Origin: Acetoanaerobium sticklandii
Lineage (GTDB): Bacteria; Bacillota; Clostridia; Peptostreptococcales; Filifactoraceae
DNA: 64,000 bases
Assembly: GCF_000196455.1 (NCBI RefSeq)
Contig: NC_014614.1
Span: 1,348,001 to 1,412,000 of the forward strand
Direction of reading: 5' to 3'
Shown: one piece after another, positions 9,209 to 17,529 of the stretch
Position numbering within the stretch: the stretch's first letter is position 1
Layout: the number at the start of each line of letters is the position of its first letter
Notes under the pieces: generated by a model
What the model saw: only the letters and a program-made list of their open reading frames with translations
Told to the model about the DNA's origin: nothing
Databases searched by the model: none
Made by a program: the position numbers and the translations under genes

Positions 9209-10204
9209 ATGCTAAAATTTGACGAGAAAAACGAGTTAAACAGTGTAAATGGAGCTTTGGCAATTAGATTAGAACTTGAGAAAATAGTTGATGAAATATG
9301 TAATGAAGGATATAAGAATATATGCTGGCTAGGAATAGGCGGAACCTATGCATCTTGTTTACAAGCTGAGGTACATATGAAAGAGTATTCCGCCTTAAAC
9401 TTTTTTGTTGAAAATGCTGCTGAGTATATTCATACAGGTAATAAAAAAGTTGGTAAAGGTACCATTGTAATTATATCTTCTGTAACTGGAAGCACATCAG
9501 AAATGGTTGATGGAGTGATTAAAGCCAAGAATGCAGGTGCAAAAGTGATAGGGTTTGTTGATTATCCTGATACTAAACTTGCTAAATTGTCTGACTATCT
9601 GATTTCATATCCTAAAAATGAACAGCTTAAATTTTTTATGACTGCTGATAGATTTATGTATAATGCTGGCGAATTTGATGAGTATTATGAACTCTATCAT
9701 GAGCTCGATGAACATCTGGCGCAATGCCTAGTTCAAGTGGAAAAATCAGCTGATGAGCTAGGTGAACTCATAGCTAAAAAGCATATGAATGATAAAATAC
9801 ATTATTTTGTAGGTGCTGGTAATCAGTATGGGGCAACTTATTCATACGCAATGTGCTATTGGGAAGAACAGCACTGGATAAGAACAAAATCCATTCATAG
9901 TGCAGAATTTTTTCACGGTATGTTTGAAATAATAGACAGAGATACAGCAGTTACAGTATTTATAGGCGAAGACTCTCAAAGAAAACTCAGTGAAAGAGTT
10001 GCGAACTTTTTGCCAAGAATTTGTGCTAATTACAATATTATTGATACAAAAGATTATGAATTAAAAGGGATTAGTGAAAAATTTAGAGGTCATCTATCTC
10101 ATCTTCTGATGAGAGTAATAACTTCAAGAATAGATGTCCATTTAGAAAAATTAAACTGTCATCCTATGGAAATTAGAAGATATTACAGACAACTTGATTA
10201 TTAA
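9209..10204 (+). CDS. frlB: SIS-domain protein, FrlB-like fructosamine-6-phosphate deglycase
   Basis: The 331-residue protein carries two SIS (phosphosugar isomerase) domains: the first around GIGGTYASCL...ISSVTGSTSEM (residues ~43-105), the second around GAGNQYG...IHSAEFFHGMFEI (~195-240). The tail HPMEIRRYYRQLDY closely resembles the C-terminus of FrlB, the enzyme that splits fructoselysine-6-phosphate into glucose-6-phosphate and lysine. It follows the binding-protein gene by 25 bases and precedes a FrlD-like kinase, the same pair as in frl operons. The amino-acid part of the substrate is not known. A glucosamine-type deaminase is the main alternative. Confidence 0.82.
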   Translation: MLKFDEKNELNSVNGALAIRLELEKIVDEICNEGYKNICWLGIGGTYASCLQAEVHMKEYSALNFFVENAAEYIHTGNKKVGKGTIVIISSVTGSTSEMVDGVIKAKNAGAKVIGFVDYPDTKLAKLSDYLISYPKNEQLKFFMTADRFMYNAGEFDEYYELYHELDEHLAQCLVQVEKSADELGELIAKKHMNDKIHYFVGAGNQYGATYSYAMCYWEEQHWIRTKSIHSAEFFHGMFEIIDRDTAVTVFIGEDSQRKLSERVANFLPRICANYNIIDTKDYELKGISEKFRGHLSHLLMRVITSRIDVHLEKLNCHPMEIRRYYRQLDY

Positions 10205-10226
10205 TAACTTCTAATTCTTACTTATA

Positions 10227-10264
10227 ACAGTCTGCTTCTCAAGCTTGAGGCAGTCTGTTTTTTT
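10227..10264 (+). terminator. Hairpin terminator between deglycase and kinase genes
   Basis: ACAGTCTGC pairs with GCAGTCTGT (one T-T mismatch), with an inner perfect CTCAAG/CTTGAG stem, followed by T7. It probably lowers expression of the kinase gene or separates the two units. Confidence 0.75.
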
Positions 10265-10319
10265 CGAAAATTTAAGAAATAAAATATAATAAAATAAATA
10301 TAAAAAGGTAGAGATTAAA

Positions 10320-11117
10320 ATGAATAAAAAGATATACATTGCTACTGTAGGTGATAACTGTATTGATTTGTATGATAATACAGGAGAATTTTTTCCTGGA
10401 GGAAATCCAGTTAATGTTGCAGTATATATAAAAAGAATGCAAGGTAATTCTTCCTATACAGGTGTTGTTGGTACTGATAAGTTTGGAAGGTTCATGGTTG
10501 ATTCTCTCTCAAAAAAAGGGGTAGATATATCTCATTTAAAAGTACTTCCTGGAAATACCGCTGTTACTCATGTAGAAATAAAAAATGGTGATAGAATACT
10601 GGGTGATTATGACGAAGGAGTAATGGCTGATTTCAAATTATCAAACAAAGATATTGACTTTTTATGTAGTCATGATTTAGTTGTGTCAGGTATATGGGGA
10701 ATGATTGAATCAGATTTATATAAGCTTAAAGCAAAAAACGTACCCATAGCTTTCGATTTTGCAGATAAAATCAACCATCAAATATCTAGAATAGCACTGC
10801 CATGGGTTGATTATGCTTTTTTTTCTGACGATTTTAGCAAAGATGAGGATATAAAGAATGCAATGAAAAATATTAAAAAAATTGGTCCTAAAATAGTCAT
10901 CTTTACAAGGGGAACTAAAGGAAGCATTGCATATGATGGAAACAATTTTTTCGAATTTGGGATCTTTGATTGTAAAGTTATAGACAGTATGGGAGCGGGA
11001 GACAGTTATATCGCTGGTTTTCTTATGAGTCTTCTAAACGGCGTGTCTATAGAAGGTTGCATGAAAAACGGAGCGCTTAGCAGTAGTATTACTTTAGGTT
11101 ACAAAGGCGCTTGGTGA
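10320..11117 (+). CDS. frlD: PfkB-family kinase, FrlD-like fructosamine 6-kinase
   Basis: The 265-residue protein matches E. coli FrlD (fructoselysine 6-kinase) block by block: TVGDNCIDLY at the start, GGNPVNVAVY (27-36), GDYDEGVMADF (95-105), IWGM, DSMGAGDSYIAGF (222-234) with catalytic Asp228, and the terminal GAW. It would phosphorylate the imported Amadori compound at O6 before the SIS enzyme cleaves it. A TATAAT-like stretch at ~10285 and a ribosome site AAGGTAGAG precede it. It is likely cotranscribed with the upstream operon by readthrough. Confidence 0.88.
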   Translation: MNKKIYIATVGDNCIDLYDNTGEFFPGGNPVNVAVYIKRMQGNSSYTGVVGTDKFGRFMVDSLSKKGVDISHLKVLPGNTAVTHVEIKNGDRILGDYDEGVMADFKLSNKDIDFLCSHDLVVSGIWGMIESDLYKLKAKNVPIAFDFADKINHQISRIALPWVDYAFFSDDFSKDEDIKNAMKNIKKIGPKIVIFTRGTKGSIAYDGNNFFEFGIFDCKVIDSMGAGDSYIAGFLMSLLNGVSIEGCMKNGALSSSITLGYKGAW

Positions 11118-11188
11118 TTTAACATAAATTAATGTGTCAATTATATATAATAGGATAATAATTATAATATAAAATTTGTATCCTTCAA

Positions 11189-11458
11189 TTAAAATCCCGC
11201 GGTGATTACAAAATCCGCACCTGACCAATCATCAATATAATCAATTTCTATATATTTGACATATTTTTCATCTTCTTTACTGATAATAAAAAACAAACCA
11301 TCTATATCATATAAGCTATCATCATTTTGCTGTTCATCCTGAACTAACACATATGTTATTCCTGCTCAAGTCATAACCTTAGGCATAATACGATGTATTT
11401 TATTAGAGTATAATTTTATAAGTATATTTTTTGCCTTTTCAGTAATAATAATATTCAT
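11189..11458 (-). CDS. HesB/IscA-like selenoprotein, in-frame TGA as Sec31
   Basis: Reading the minus strand from the ATG at 11458 (AAGGATGG upstream) gives 89 residues in one frame, interrupted only by a TGA at 11368-11366 (codon 31). The N-terminus MNIIITEKAKNILIKLY and the later VLVQDEQQNDD, IDGLFFIIS and IDYIDDWSGADFVI follow the short HesB/IscA-like family, in which the position after the 'R-I' strand is a conserved Cys in a G-C-S-G context. Here the TGA occupies that Cys position (MT-Sec-AG). A hairpin GTTC-AGGAT-GAAC (11344-11332) lies 22-34 bases after the TGA, with G in the second loop position, as expected for a bacterial SECIS. HesB-like selenoproteins are a known family. A simple nonsense pseudogene is the alternative, but no other damage is seen. 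Confidence 0.8.
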
Positions 11459-11579
11459 GATATCCATCCTTACTTTCTTTTAATTATCGTATATGTTTTA
11501 TTTAAAATACTCATTATTATATACTAGTTTAAATCTATATATATAAATTATAAAGCTAATATTTTATAGGAGGTTAGGG

Positions 11580-12824
11580 ATGAAGCTAACTATACAAGAG
11601 AAATCATGGATACTGTATGATTGTGGTAACTCTGCTTATTCTATGGCGGTTACTACATCCCTTTTACCTATAGTTTTTGGTATGTTTGATAATGTTAGTA
11701 GCAGTATGGATTTAGGTTATTTCAATTCAATTGCAAGCATAATTATTGCTATTCTTAGTCCTATACTTGGGACAATAGCCGATTACAAGGATACAAAGAA
11801 ACGATTTTTTATTTTCTTTGCATTATTGGGTCTGCTCACTACAACTTCTCTAGCATTTGTATCTCCCGAGAATGGAAACTGGCAGATTTTAGTATTATTT
11901 TATATTTTGTCTGCTATTGGATTTTCTGGTGCAAATGTTTTTTATGATTCGTTTTTAGTCGATGTTACTTTAGATGAACGTATGGATAAAGTGTCGACAA
12001 GAGGCTATGCATTTGGTTATATAGCTAGTATTATACCTTTTGGAATTAGTCTTGGTTTTATATATTTTTTAGGAATGGACAAAGTAATTGGTTATCAGCT
12101 AGGCTTTATAATTACCTCTTTATGGTGGGGACTACTAACATTACCCATTATAAAAAACGTACATCAGCTTCATTTCATAAATCCAGAACCAAGACCAGTT
12201 CAAAATAGTTTTATCAGACTTAAATCAACATTTATCAATATCAAGAAATACAAAACTGTTGCTATTTTTTTAATAGCATACTTTTTTTACATAGATGGAG
12301 TTGATACAATCATTAAAATGGTAGTACCTTATGCTACATCTATTTTAGGGAGTGACTCACTCGACACCTTTACTCTACTTGGAATATTACTAGTAATCCA
12401 AATTATAGCATTTCCATGTGCTATAATTTACGGTAACCTAGCAAAGAAATATTCTGCTAGATTAATGATAATCATAGGTATAATAACTTATATTATTTCC
12501 TGTATTTCAGCATTTTATATTACTTATACATGGCATATTTTCGTACTTGGAGCATTAATAGGTTCTGCTCAAGGTGGAATCCAAGCTCTAAGTAGATCTT
12601 ATTACGCAAAAATTATCCCTAAGCAAAATTCCAATGAATTCTTTGGATTTTATAATATTTTTGGAAAATTTTCTGCAATAATAGGACCAGCCGTAATGGC
12701 ATTTTCAACTACACTTACTGGTAATGCTAGGTATAGTATTCTATCTATTATTCCTCTGTTCATTATTGGTTTGTTAGTTCTTATAACTTTACCTAAAGAG
12801 CATATAGTAAGAGATATCGTATAG
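11580..12824 (+). CDS. MFS transporter, UMF1 (Atg22-like) family
   Basis: The 414-residue membrane protein has about 12 hydrophobic helices. It opens with the UMF1 signature SWILYDCGNSAYSMAV and has the MFS loop motif GTIADYKDTKKR after helix 2 and AQGGIQALSRSYYAKIIP in the second half. Substrates of bacterial UMF1 proteins are unknown. GGAGG lies 8 bases before the ATG. It ends 11 bases before the phosphodiesterase gene, so the pair is an operon, suggesting uptake or export of a phosphodiester or its product. Confidence 0.88.
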   Translation: MKLTIQEKSWILYDCGNSAYSMAVTTSLLPIVFGMFDNVSSSMDLGYFNSIASIIIAILSPILGTIADYKDTKKRFFIFFALLGLLTTTSLAFVSPENGNWQILVLFYILSAIGFSGANVFYDSFLVDVTLDERMDKVSTRGYAFGYIASIIPFGISLGFIYFLGMDKVIGYQLGFIITSLWWGLLTLPIIKNVHQLHFINPEPRPVQNSFIRLKSTFINIKKYKTVAIFLIAYFFYIDGVDTIIKMVVPYATSILGSDSLDTFTLLGILLVIQIIAFPCAIIYGNLAKKYSARLMIIIGIITYIISCISAFYITYTWHIFVLGALIGSAQGGIQALSRSYYAKIIPKQNSNEFFGFYNIFGKFSAIIGPAVMAFSTTLTGNARYSILSIIPLFIIGLLVLITLPKEHIVRDIV

Positions 12825-12835
12825 GAGGAGCTCAG

Positions 12836-14122
12836 ATGGAAGATTTTAGTTCTAAGCGAGCAAAGCATGTTATTGTAATTTCTTATGATGCTTTTTCTGA
12901 AGATAATTGGGATTTTGCCAGTTCACTTCCAAATTTATCACTATTAATATCAAAAGGAGTTTATTCAAATGATTTAATTAGCATTTATCCTAGTTTAACA
13001 TATGTAGTACATTCTACATTAGTAACTGGAGTATATCCTGATAGACATGAAATTGTACACAACAATCCTTTTCAGCCATTTATCTCCGAAAAAAATCAGG
13101 AGTGGTTTTGGTATAGAAAAGATATCAATGCTACGACTATCTATGATGCTGCGAAAGAAGCAAATTTAACTACATCCGCAATATTGTGGCCTGTAACTGG
13201 CAAAGCTAAGATAGATTATAATTTACCTGAAGTAGTTGCAATAAACGGTGAAAATCAAGCTTTTAAAATTTTAAAAAATGGAAGCCCATTTTTCTGTGCA
13301 AAACTCAGCCTAAAGTATGGAAAAGTTTTGGATGGAGTAAATCAGCCAAATTTAGATGATTTTTCGACTTTGTGTGCAGTCGATACAATAAAATCGAAAA
13401 AACCTAATCTACTTTTACTTCACCTTATCGATTTAGATGATACTAAGCATAACTTCGGTACAAAAGGAACCGAAGTTAATAATGCAATGCTGCGTATGGA
13501 TAAAAGGTTAGGGAGCATTATAAAAGCAGTAGATGAAGCTGGAATTAAAAAAGACACCGCTTTTATGGTTATTGGCGACCATGGCCATATTGATATTCAA
13601 TATAAAGTGCATCTAAACAATATATTGAAAGAAATGGGTCTAATCTATGAGGATCGGAAAACCATGAAATGGAGAGCATATTTTCAATGCAATGGCGGCT
13701 CAGCTTATCTCCATATCAAAAAAGACGATCAAGAAGCAGAAAGGCTAACTTTAAATAAAATAAAAGAGATTTTATCAGTTGGAAAATACGGTATTGAAGA
13801 TTTATACGATAGAACTGACTTAGATAAGCTTCATATTCATAAAAGTATTAAATATATGGTTGAAGCAAAACGAGGATATTGCTTTGATGAATCAATATCT
13901 AATACAACTATTGAAGACTTAGAGTCACAAAGAAAAAAATATTCTACTCATGGCTATAGAGAAAATAAAGATAATTATAAATGCAACTTGTTAATATCAG
14001 GGGAAATGATTAAAAATAATACTTCCTTAGAAAATCTAGCTATGGTTGATATAGCGCCAACTATAGCTAGATTGCTAGGAATTAGCTTTCCTAATTGCGA
14101 TGGAAAACCAATAGAAATTTAG
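12836..14122 (+). CDS. Alkaline-phosphatase-superfamily phosphodiesterase
   Basis: The 428-residue protein belongs to the type I phosphodiesterase/nucleotide pyrophosphatase group. Metal and catalytic motifs are recognisable: VISYDAF (first Asp), YPSLTYVVHSTLVTG with the likely nucleophile Thr, HLIDLDDTKHNFG (Asp/His pair), VIGDHGH (Asp-His) and STHGYRENK (last His, ~378). No signal peptide is visible, so it is probably cytoplasmic. GGAGGAG overlaps the end of the UMF1 gene. The substrate is unknown; nucleotide, phospholipid headgroup or phosphonate diesters are possible. Confidence 0.85.
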   Translation: MEDFSSKRAKHVIVISYDAFSEDNWDFASSLPNLSLLISKGVYSNDLISIYPSLTYVVHSTLVTGVYPDRHEIVHNNPFQPFISEKNQEWFWYRKDINATTIYDAAKEANLTTSAILWPVTGKAKIDYNLPEVVAINGENQAFKILKNGSPFFCAKLSLKYGKVLDGVNQPNLDDFSTLCAVDTIKSKKPNLLLLHLIDLDDTKHNFGTKGTEVNNAMLRMDKRLGSIIKAVDEAGIKKDTAFMVIGDHGHIDIQYKVHLNNILKEMGLIYEDRKTMKWRAYFQCNGGSAYLHIKKDDQEAERLTLNKIKEILSVGKYGIEDLYDRTDLDKLHIHKSIKYMVEAKRGYCFDESISNTTIEDLESQRKKYSTHGYRENKDNYKCNLLISGEMIKNNTSLENLAMVDIAPTIARLLGISFPNCDGKPIEI

Positions 14123-14166
14123 TTTACTCCTTTTGTAATTTATATATTAGATTATATATTATTTTC

Positions 14167-14205
14167 GAGACTATTCCTTATTAAATATTGGATGGTCTCT
14201 TTTTT
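14167..14205 (+). terminator. Terminator of the UMF1/phosphodiesterase operon
   Basis: GAGACTATTCC pairs with GGATGGTCTC (GU pairs and one bulge), followed by T6. Confidence 0.7.
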
Positions 14206-14239
14206 GGTTTTAAAATAATAAATTGGGTAATTATTGGAA

Positions 14240-14367
14240 TGAGAACGTTTTCAAAGCTTAATATTTTTTGAATACTTAGAATAAAAAAATATCTCTTGAC
14301 TTTAAAAAATTAATAGTAGTAAAATGTACATATACATATCAGGAAACGTTTCCAGAAACGATTCCTG
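14240..14367 (+). promoter_or_regulatory. Maltodextrin promoter with three LacI/CcpA-type operators
   Basis: TTGACT (14296-14301), 18 bases and TAAAAT (14320-14325) form the promoter. TGAGAACGTTTTCA (14240-14253) lies upstream. GGAAACGTTTCC (14342-14353), a perfect dyad, and the overlapping GAAACGATTCC (14355-14365) lie just downstream of the start of transcription. All share the central AACG(T/A)TT core of LacI-family operators and resemble cre sites. The regulator encoded at 17530 is the obvious candidate, with CcpA as alternative or co-regulator. Confidence 0.75.
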
Positions 14368-14395
14368 TTGTAAAAAACATACAGGAGGGAAAAGT

Positions 14396-15748
14396 ATGAA
14401 AAAATTATTATCCGTTTTATTATTGACAGCTATGACATTTTCTCTAGCAGCTTGTGGTTCCACAAATGAACCTGCTGAATCAGCAGATTCCGGAGAAGGC
14501 AAGAGTACCGGCTCAATATATTATCTAAATTTCAAGCCTGAAATTGCTCCAGTATATGAAAAAATCGCTGAAGCATATGAAGCAGAAACTGGAGTTAAAC
14601 TTAATGTTGTTACCGCCGCATCAGGAACTTACGAGCAAACTTTAAAATCAGAAATGGCAAAAGCTGACGCTCCTACATTATTCCAAATTAACGGGCCAAA
14701 AGGCTACGCAAGCTGGAAAGAATATACAGCTGACTTAAGCAATACTGAATTATACAGTCATCTTACTGACAAAAGCTTAGCAGTAACTGATGGTGATGGA
14801 GTATATGGTATTCCTTATGTAGTTGAAGGATACGGAATTATATACAACAACGCTTTAATAAACAAATATATTGCTCTACCTGGAGCTAAAATAGCTTCTG
14901 TTGATGAAATTAATAATTTTGAAACATTAAAAGCTGTTGTTGAAGATATAACAGCTAAAAAAGATGAACTAGGAGTTAAAGGAGCTTTTGCAAGCACATC
15001 TCTAAAACCAGGTGAAGACTGGAGATGGCAAACACACTTAGCTAACGTACCAGTTTATTATGAATTCAAAAATAATAATATTGATTTAGCAAGTGATGCT
15101 ACAAAAGAAATTAAATTTGAGTATGCTGAAAACTATAAAAATATTTTTGATTTATATATAAACAATTCTGTTACAGAACCAAAGCTATTAGGAAGTAAGC
15201 AAGTTGCTGATTCTATGGCTGAATTTGCACTTGGTCAATGTGTATTTGTTCAAAATGGTAACTGGGCGTGGTCACAAATCAATGAAGTAGCAGGAAACGT
15301 TGTCAAGCCAGAAGATATTAAATTCATGCCTATATACACTGGTATGGAAGGTGAAGAAAATCAAGGACTATGCACAGGAACAGAAAACTTCTATGCAATT
15401 AACGCTAAAGCTTCTGAAGAAGATCAAAAGCTAGCAGCAGATTTTATTTACTGGTTATTCTCTAGTGATACAGGTAAAAAATTTGTAGTTGAAGAATTAA
15501 ATTTTATTGCTCCATTTGATACATTTACAGATGCAGAAAAACCATCTGATCCACTTGCAAAAGAAGTAATTAAGTGGATGGAAAAAGAAGGCACTACTTC
15601 TGTAGCTTGGAACTTTACAGTTTTCCCTAACCAGACTTTTAAAGATAATTTCGGAGCTTCATTACTACAGTATGCTCAAGGAAGTATGTCTTGGGATGAT
15701 TTAGTAACAAAAGTTGTTGCAGATTGGAAAACTGAAAGCAGTAACTAA
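14396..15748 (+). CDS. Maltodextrin-type ABC solute-binding lipoprotein
   Basis: The 450-residue protein has a lipoprotein signal (MKKLLSVLLLTAMTFSLAAC, Cys20) and an acidic linker, then a family 1 extracellular solute-binding fold: FKPEIAPVYEKIAEAYEAETG, TLFQINGPKGYASWKEY, YGIPYVVEGYGIIYNN and ALGQCVFVQNGNWAW. I start it at the ATG at 14396 after AGGAGGG. An in-frame ATG at 14324 overlaps the promoter and operator. Linkage to MalQ and a phosphorylase suggests malto-oligosaccharides as ligand. A terminator after the gene would make it the most abundant product of the operon. Confidence 0.88.
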   Translation: MKKLLSVLLLTAMTFSLAACGSTNEPAESADSGEGKSTGSIYYLNFKPEIAPVYEKIAEAYEAETGVKLNVVTAASGTYEQTLKSEMAKADAPTLFQINGPKGYASWKEYTADLSNTELYSHLTDKSLAVTDGDGVYGIPYVVEGYGIIYNNALINKYIALPGAKIASVDEINNFETLKAVVEDITAKKDELGVKGAFASTSLKPGEDWRWQTHLANVPVYYEFKNNNIDLASDATKEIKFEYAENYKNIFDLYINNSVTEPKLLGSKQVADSMAEFALGQCVFVQNGNWAWSQINEVAGNVVKPEDIKFMPIYTGMEGEENQGLCTGTENFYAINAKASEEDQKLAADFIYWLFSSDTGKKFVVEELNFIAPFDTFTDAEKPSDPLAKEVIKWMEKEGTTSVAWNFTVFPNQTFKDNFGASLLQYAQGSMSWDDLVTKVVADWKTESSN

Positions 15749-15770
15749 TTTCAATACTATTATTCACTTT

Positions 15771-15806
15771 AGCCCCTGCCTGTTTTATGCTCAGGGGCTT
15801 TTTTTA
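15771..15806 (+). terminator. Intra-operon terminator after the binding-protein gene
   Basis: AGCCCCTG (15771-15778) pairs perfectly with CAGGGGCT (15792-15799), followed by T7. Partial readthrough would give high binding protein and lower permease levels, a common arrangement for ABC sugar importers. Confidence 0.88.
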
Positions 15807-15834
15807 CACAAATTTAAACTATAAAGGAGAAAAT

Positions 15835-16679
15835 ATGGAAAGGGCACTAAAAAAATATTTTGTTATATTTGCACTTCCAACCTTAATTGCATTTGCAATT
15901 TCATTTTTAATACCATTTTTTTAGGAATTTATCTTTCATTTACAGAATTCACTACTGTAACTAATAGTACTTGGGTTGGGTTTGAAAATTATAAAAAGGC
16001 ATTTGTTGGAAACCCTGATTTTCTAAATGCACTTTGGTTTACATTAAAATTTACTGTAGTCTCAGTTATTTCTATAAATTTAATAGCTTTTATATTTGCG
16101 CTTCTTCTAACCAGAGGATTAAAAGGGACTAATATTTTTAGAACTGTTTTTTTTATGCCTAACCTTATCGGTGGAATAGTTCTTGGCTATATATGGCAAA
16201 TAATCATCAATGGTGTGCTTTTAAACTTTGGAGTGGATATAACCTTTAGTGCTAAATATGGATTTTGGGGGCTAGTAGTTCTTATGAATTGGCAACTTGC
16301 AGGATATATGATGATTATATATATTGCAGGAATTCAAAATATTTCTTCTGACCTTAAGGAAGCCGCCCAAATCGATGGTGCAAATTCATTTCAGACTCTT
16401 ATGAATGTAACTATTCCTATGGTAATGCCATCAATTACAATTTGTACCTTTTTAACACTCACAAATTCCTTCAAATTATTTGACCAAAACTTTGCACTTA
16501 CTGGTGGAGCACCTGCAAAGCAAACTGCTATGCTTGCACTAGATATTTACAATACTTTCTATGGCAGAATAGGTTTCGAGGGAGTAGGACAAGCAAAAGC
16601 CGTTGTATTTTTTATTATGGTCGCATTGATAGCTTTTGTTCAGCTTTATATCACAAGAAGAAAGGAAGTGGAGAGTTAA
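15835..16679 (+). pseudogene. MalF-like sugar permease split by a frameshift in a T7 run
   Basis: The gene starts at the ATG at 15835 (AAAGGAGA upstream) and runs 29 codons to a TAG at 15922. Shifting -1 at the T7 run (15916-15922) restores an open frame to 16679, and the sum reads as one ~281-residue permease. The membrane start ERALKKYFVIFALPTLIAF and IPFF is followed by LGIYLSFTEF, NYKKAFVG, and the EAA loop KEAAQIDGANSFQTLMNVTIPMVMPS. Nothing else is damaged and the rest of the operon is intact. Sequencing error, transcriptional slippage on the T run, phase variation or a recent mutation are all possible. The ATG at 16155 is internal to the permease. Confidence 0.8.
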
Positions 16680-16680
16680 G

Positions 16681-17517
16681 ATGGTTGAAAATCAAAAAAA
16701 GAGCAATAACGTATTATTTTTCTTTATGACGATTTTAGCAATTACATTTTTAGTTCCAATTTTCATTGTATTAATGAATTCTTTTAAAGGACAATTTTTT
16801 ATATCGGATGCTCCATTTTCTTTCCCGACCGAGCAAACTTTTGTTGGATTTACAAATTATCTAAATGGTATAGAAAAAATAAACTTTTTTTCAGCATTTG
16901 GGTATTCCCTTTTCATTACAGTCGGCTCTGTTTTGCTGATTACTATTTGTACATCAATGACTGCATGGTACATCACAAGGGTGAAAAGTAAAATAACATC
17001 ACTTATGTATTATCTTTTTGCTTTTAGTATGATAGTACCTTTTCAAATGGTTATGTTTACCATGTCTAAAACGGTTAATGTTTTAAGACTTGATAATCCA
17101 GTTGGAATGATACTCATTTATTTAGGATTTGGTGCAGGTCTTTCGGTTTTTATGTTTGCTGGATTTATTAAAAGTATACCTTTAGAAATTGAAGAGGCGG
17201 CTATGATAGATGGCTGTAATCCAATTCAAACATTTTTTTTGGTAGTTTTTCCTATTTTAAAACCTACAGCAATTACAGTATCAATATTAAATACTATGTG
17301 GATTTGGAATGACTATTTGCTTCCTTATTTAGTTATAGGAAACAAGTATAGAACTCTTCCTGTTGCAATTCAGTATTTACAAGGAGGATATGGTTCAAGA
17401 GATATGGGATCACTTATGGCAATGTTAATCCTTGCTATTATTCCTATAGTAGTTTTCTATTTATCAGCGCAAAAGTATATAATAAAGGGAGTAATTTCTG
17501 GAGCAGTTAAAGGATAG
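16681..17517 (+). CDS. MalG-like sugar ABC permease
   Basis: The 278-residue inner-membrane subunit has six hydrophobic segments and the EAA loop EEAAMIDGCNPIQTFFLVVFPILKP, and ends KYIIKGVISGAVKG, typical of MalG/AmyC-type permeases. The start at 16681 follows GGAAGTGGAGAG, one base after the MalF-like stop. An in-frame ATG at 16636 would overlap the upstream gene without a ribosome site. Paired with the frameshifted permease, it would form the maltodextrin channel. Confidence 0.88.
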   Translation: MVENQKKSNNVLFFFMTILAITFLVPIFIVLMNSFKGQFFISDAPFSFPTEQTFVGFTNYLNGIEKINFFSAFGYSLFITVGSVLLITICTSMTAWYITRVKSKITSLMYYLFAFSMIVPFQMVMFTMSKTVNVLRLDNPVGMILIYLGFGAGLSVFMFAGFIKSIPLEIEEAAMIDGCNPIQTFFLVVFPILKPTAITVSILNTMWIWNDYLLPYLVIGNKYRTLPVAIQYLQGGYGSRDMGSLMAMLILAIIPIVVFYLSAQKYIIKGVISGAVKG

Positions 17518-17529
17518 TAGGTGATTATA

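Noticed and set aside
16155..16679. A stand-alone 174-residue permease
   Set aside because: The upstream sequence in the same frame back to 15921 codes for further permease residues; it is the 3' part of a frameshifted gene, not a separate gene.
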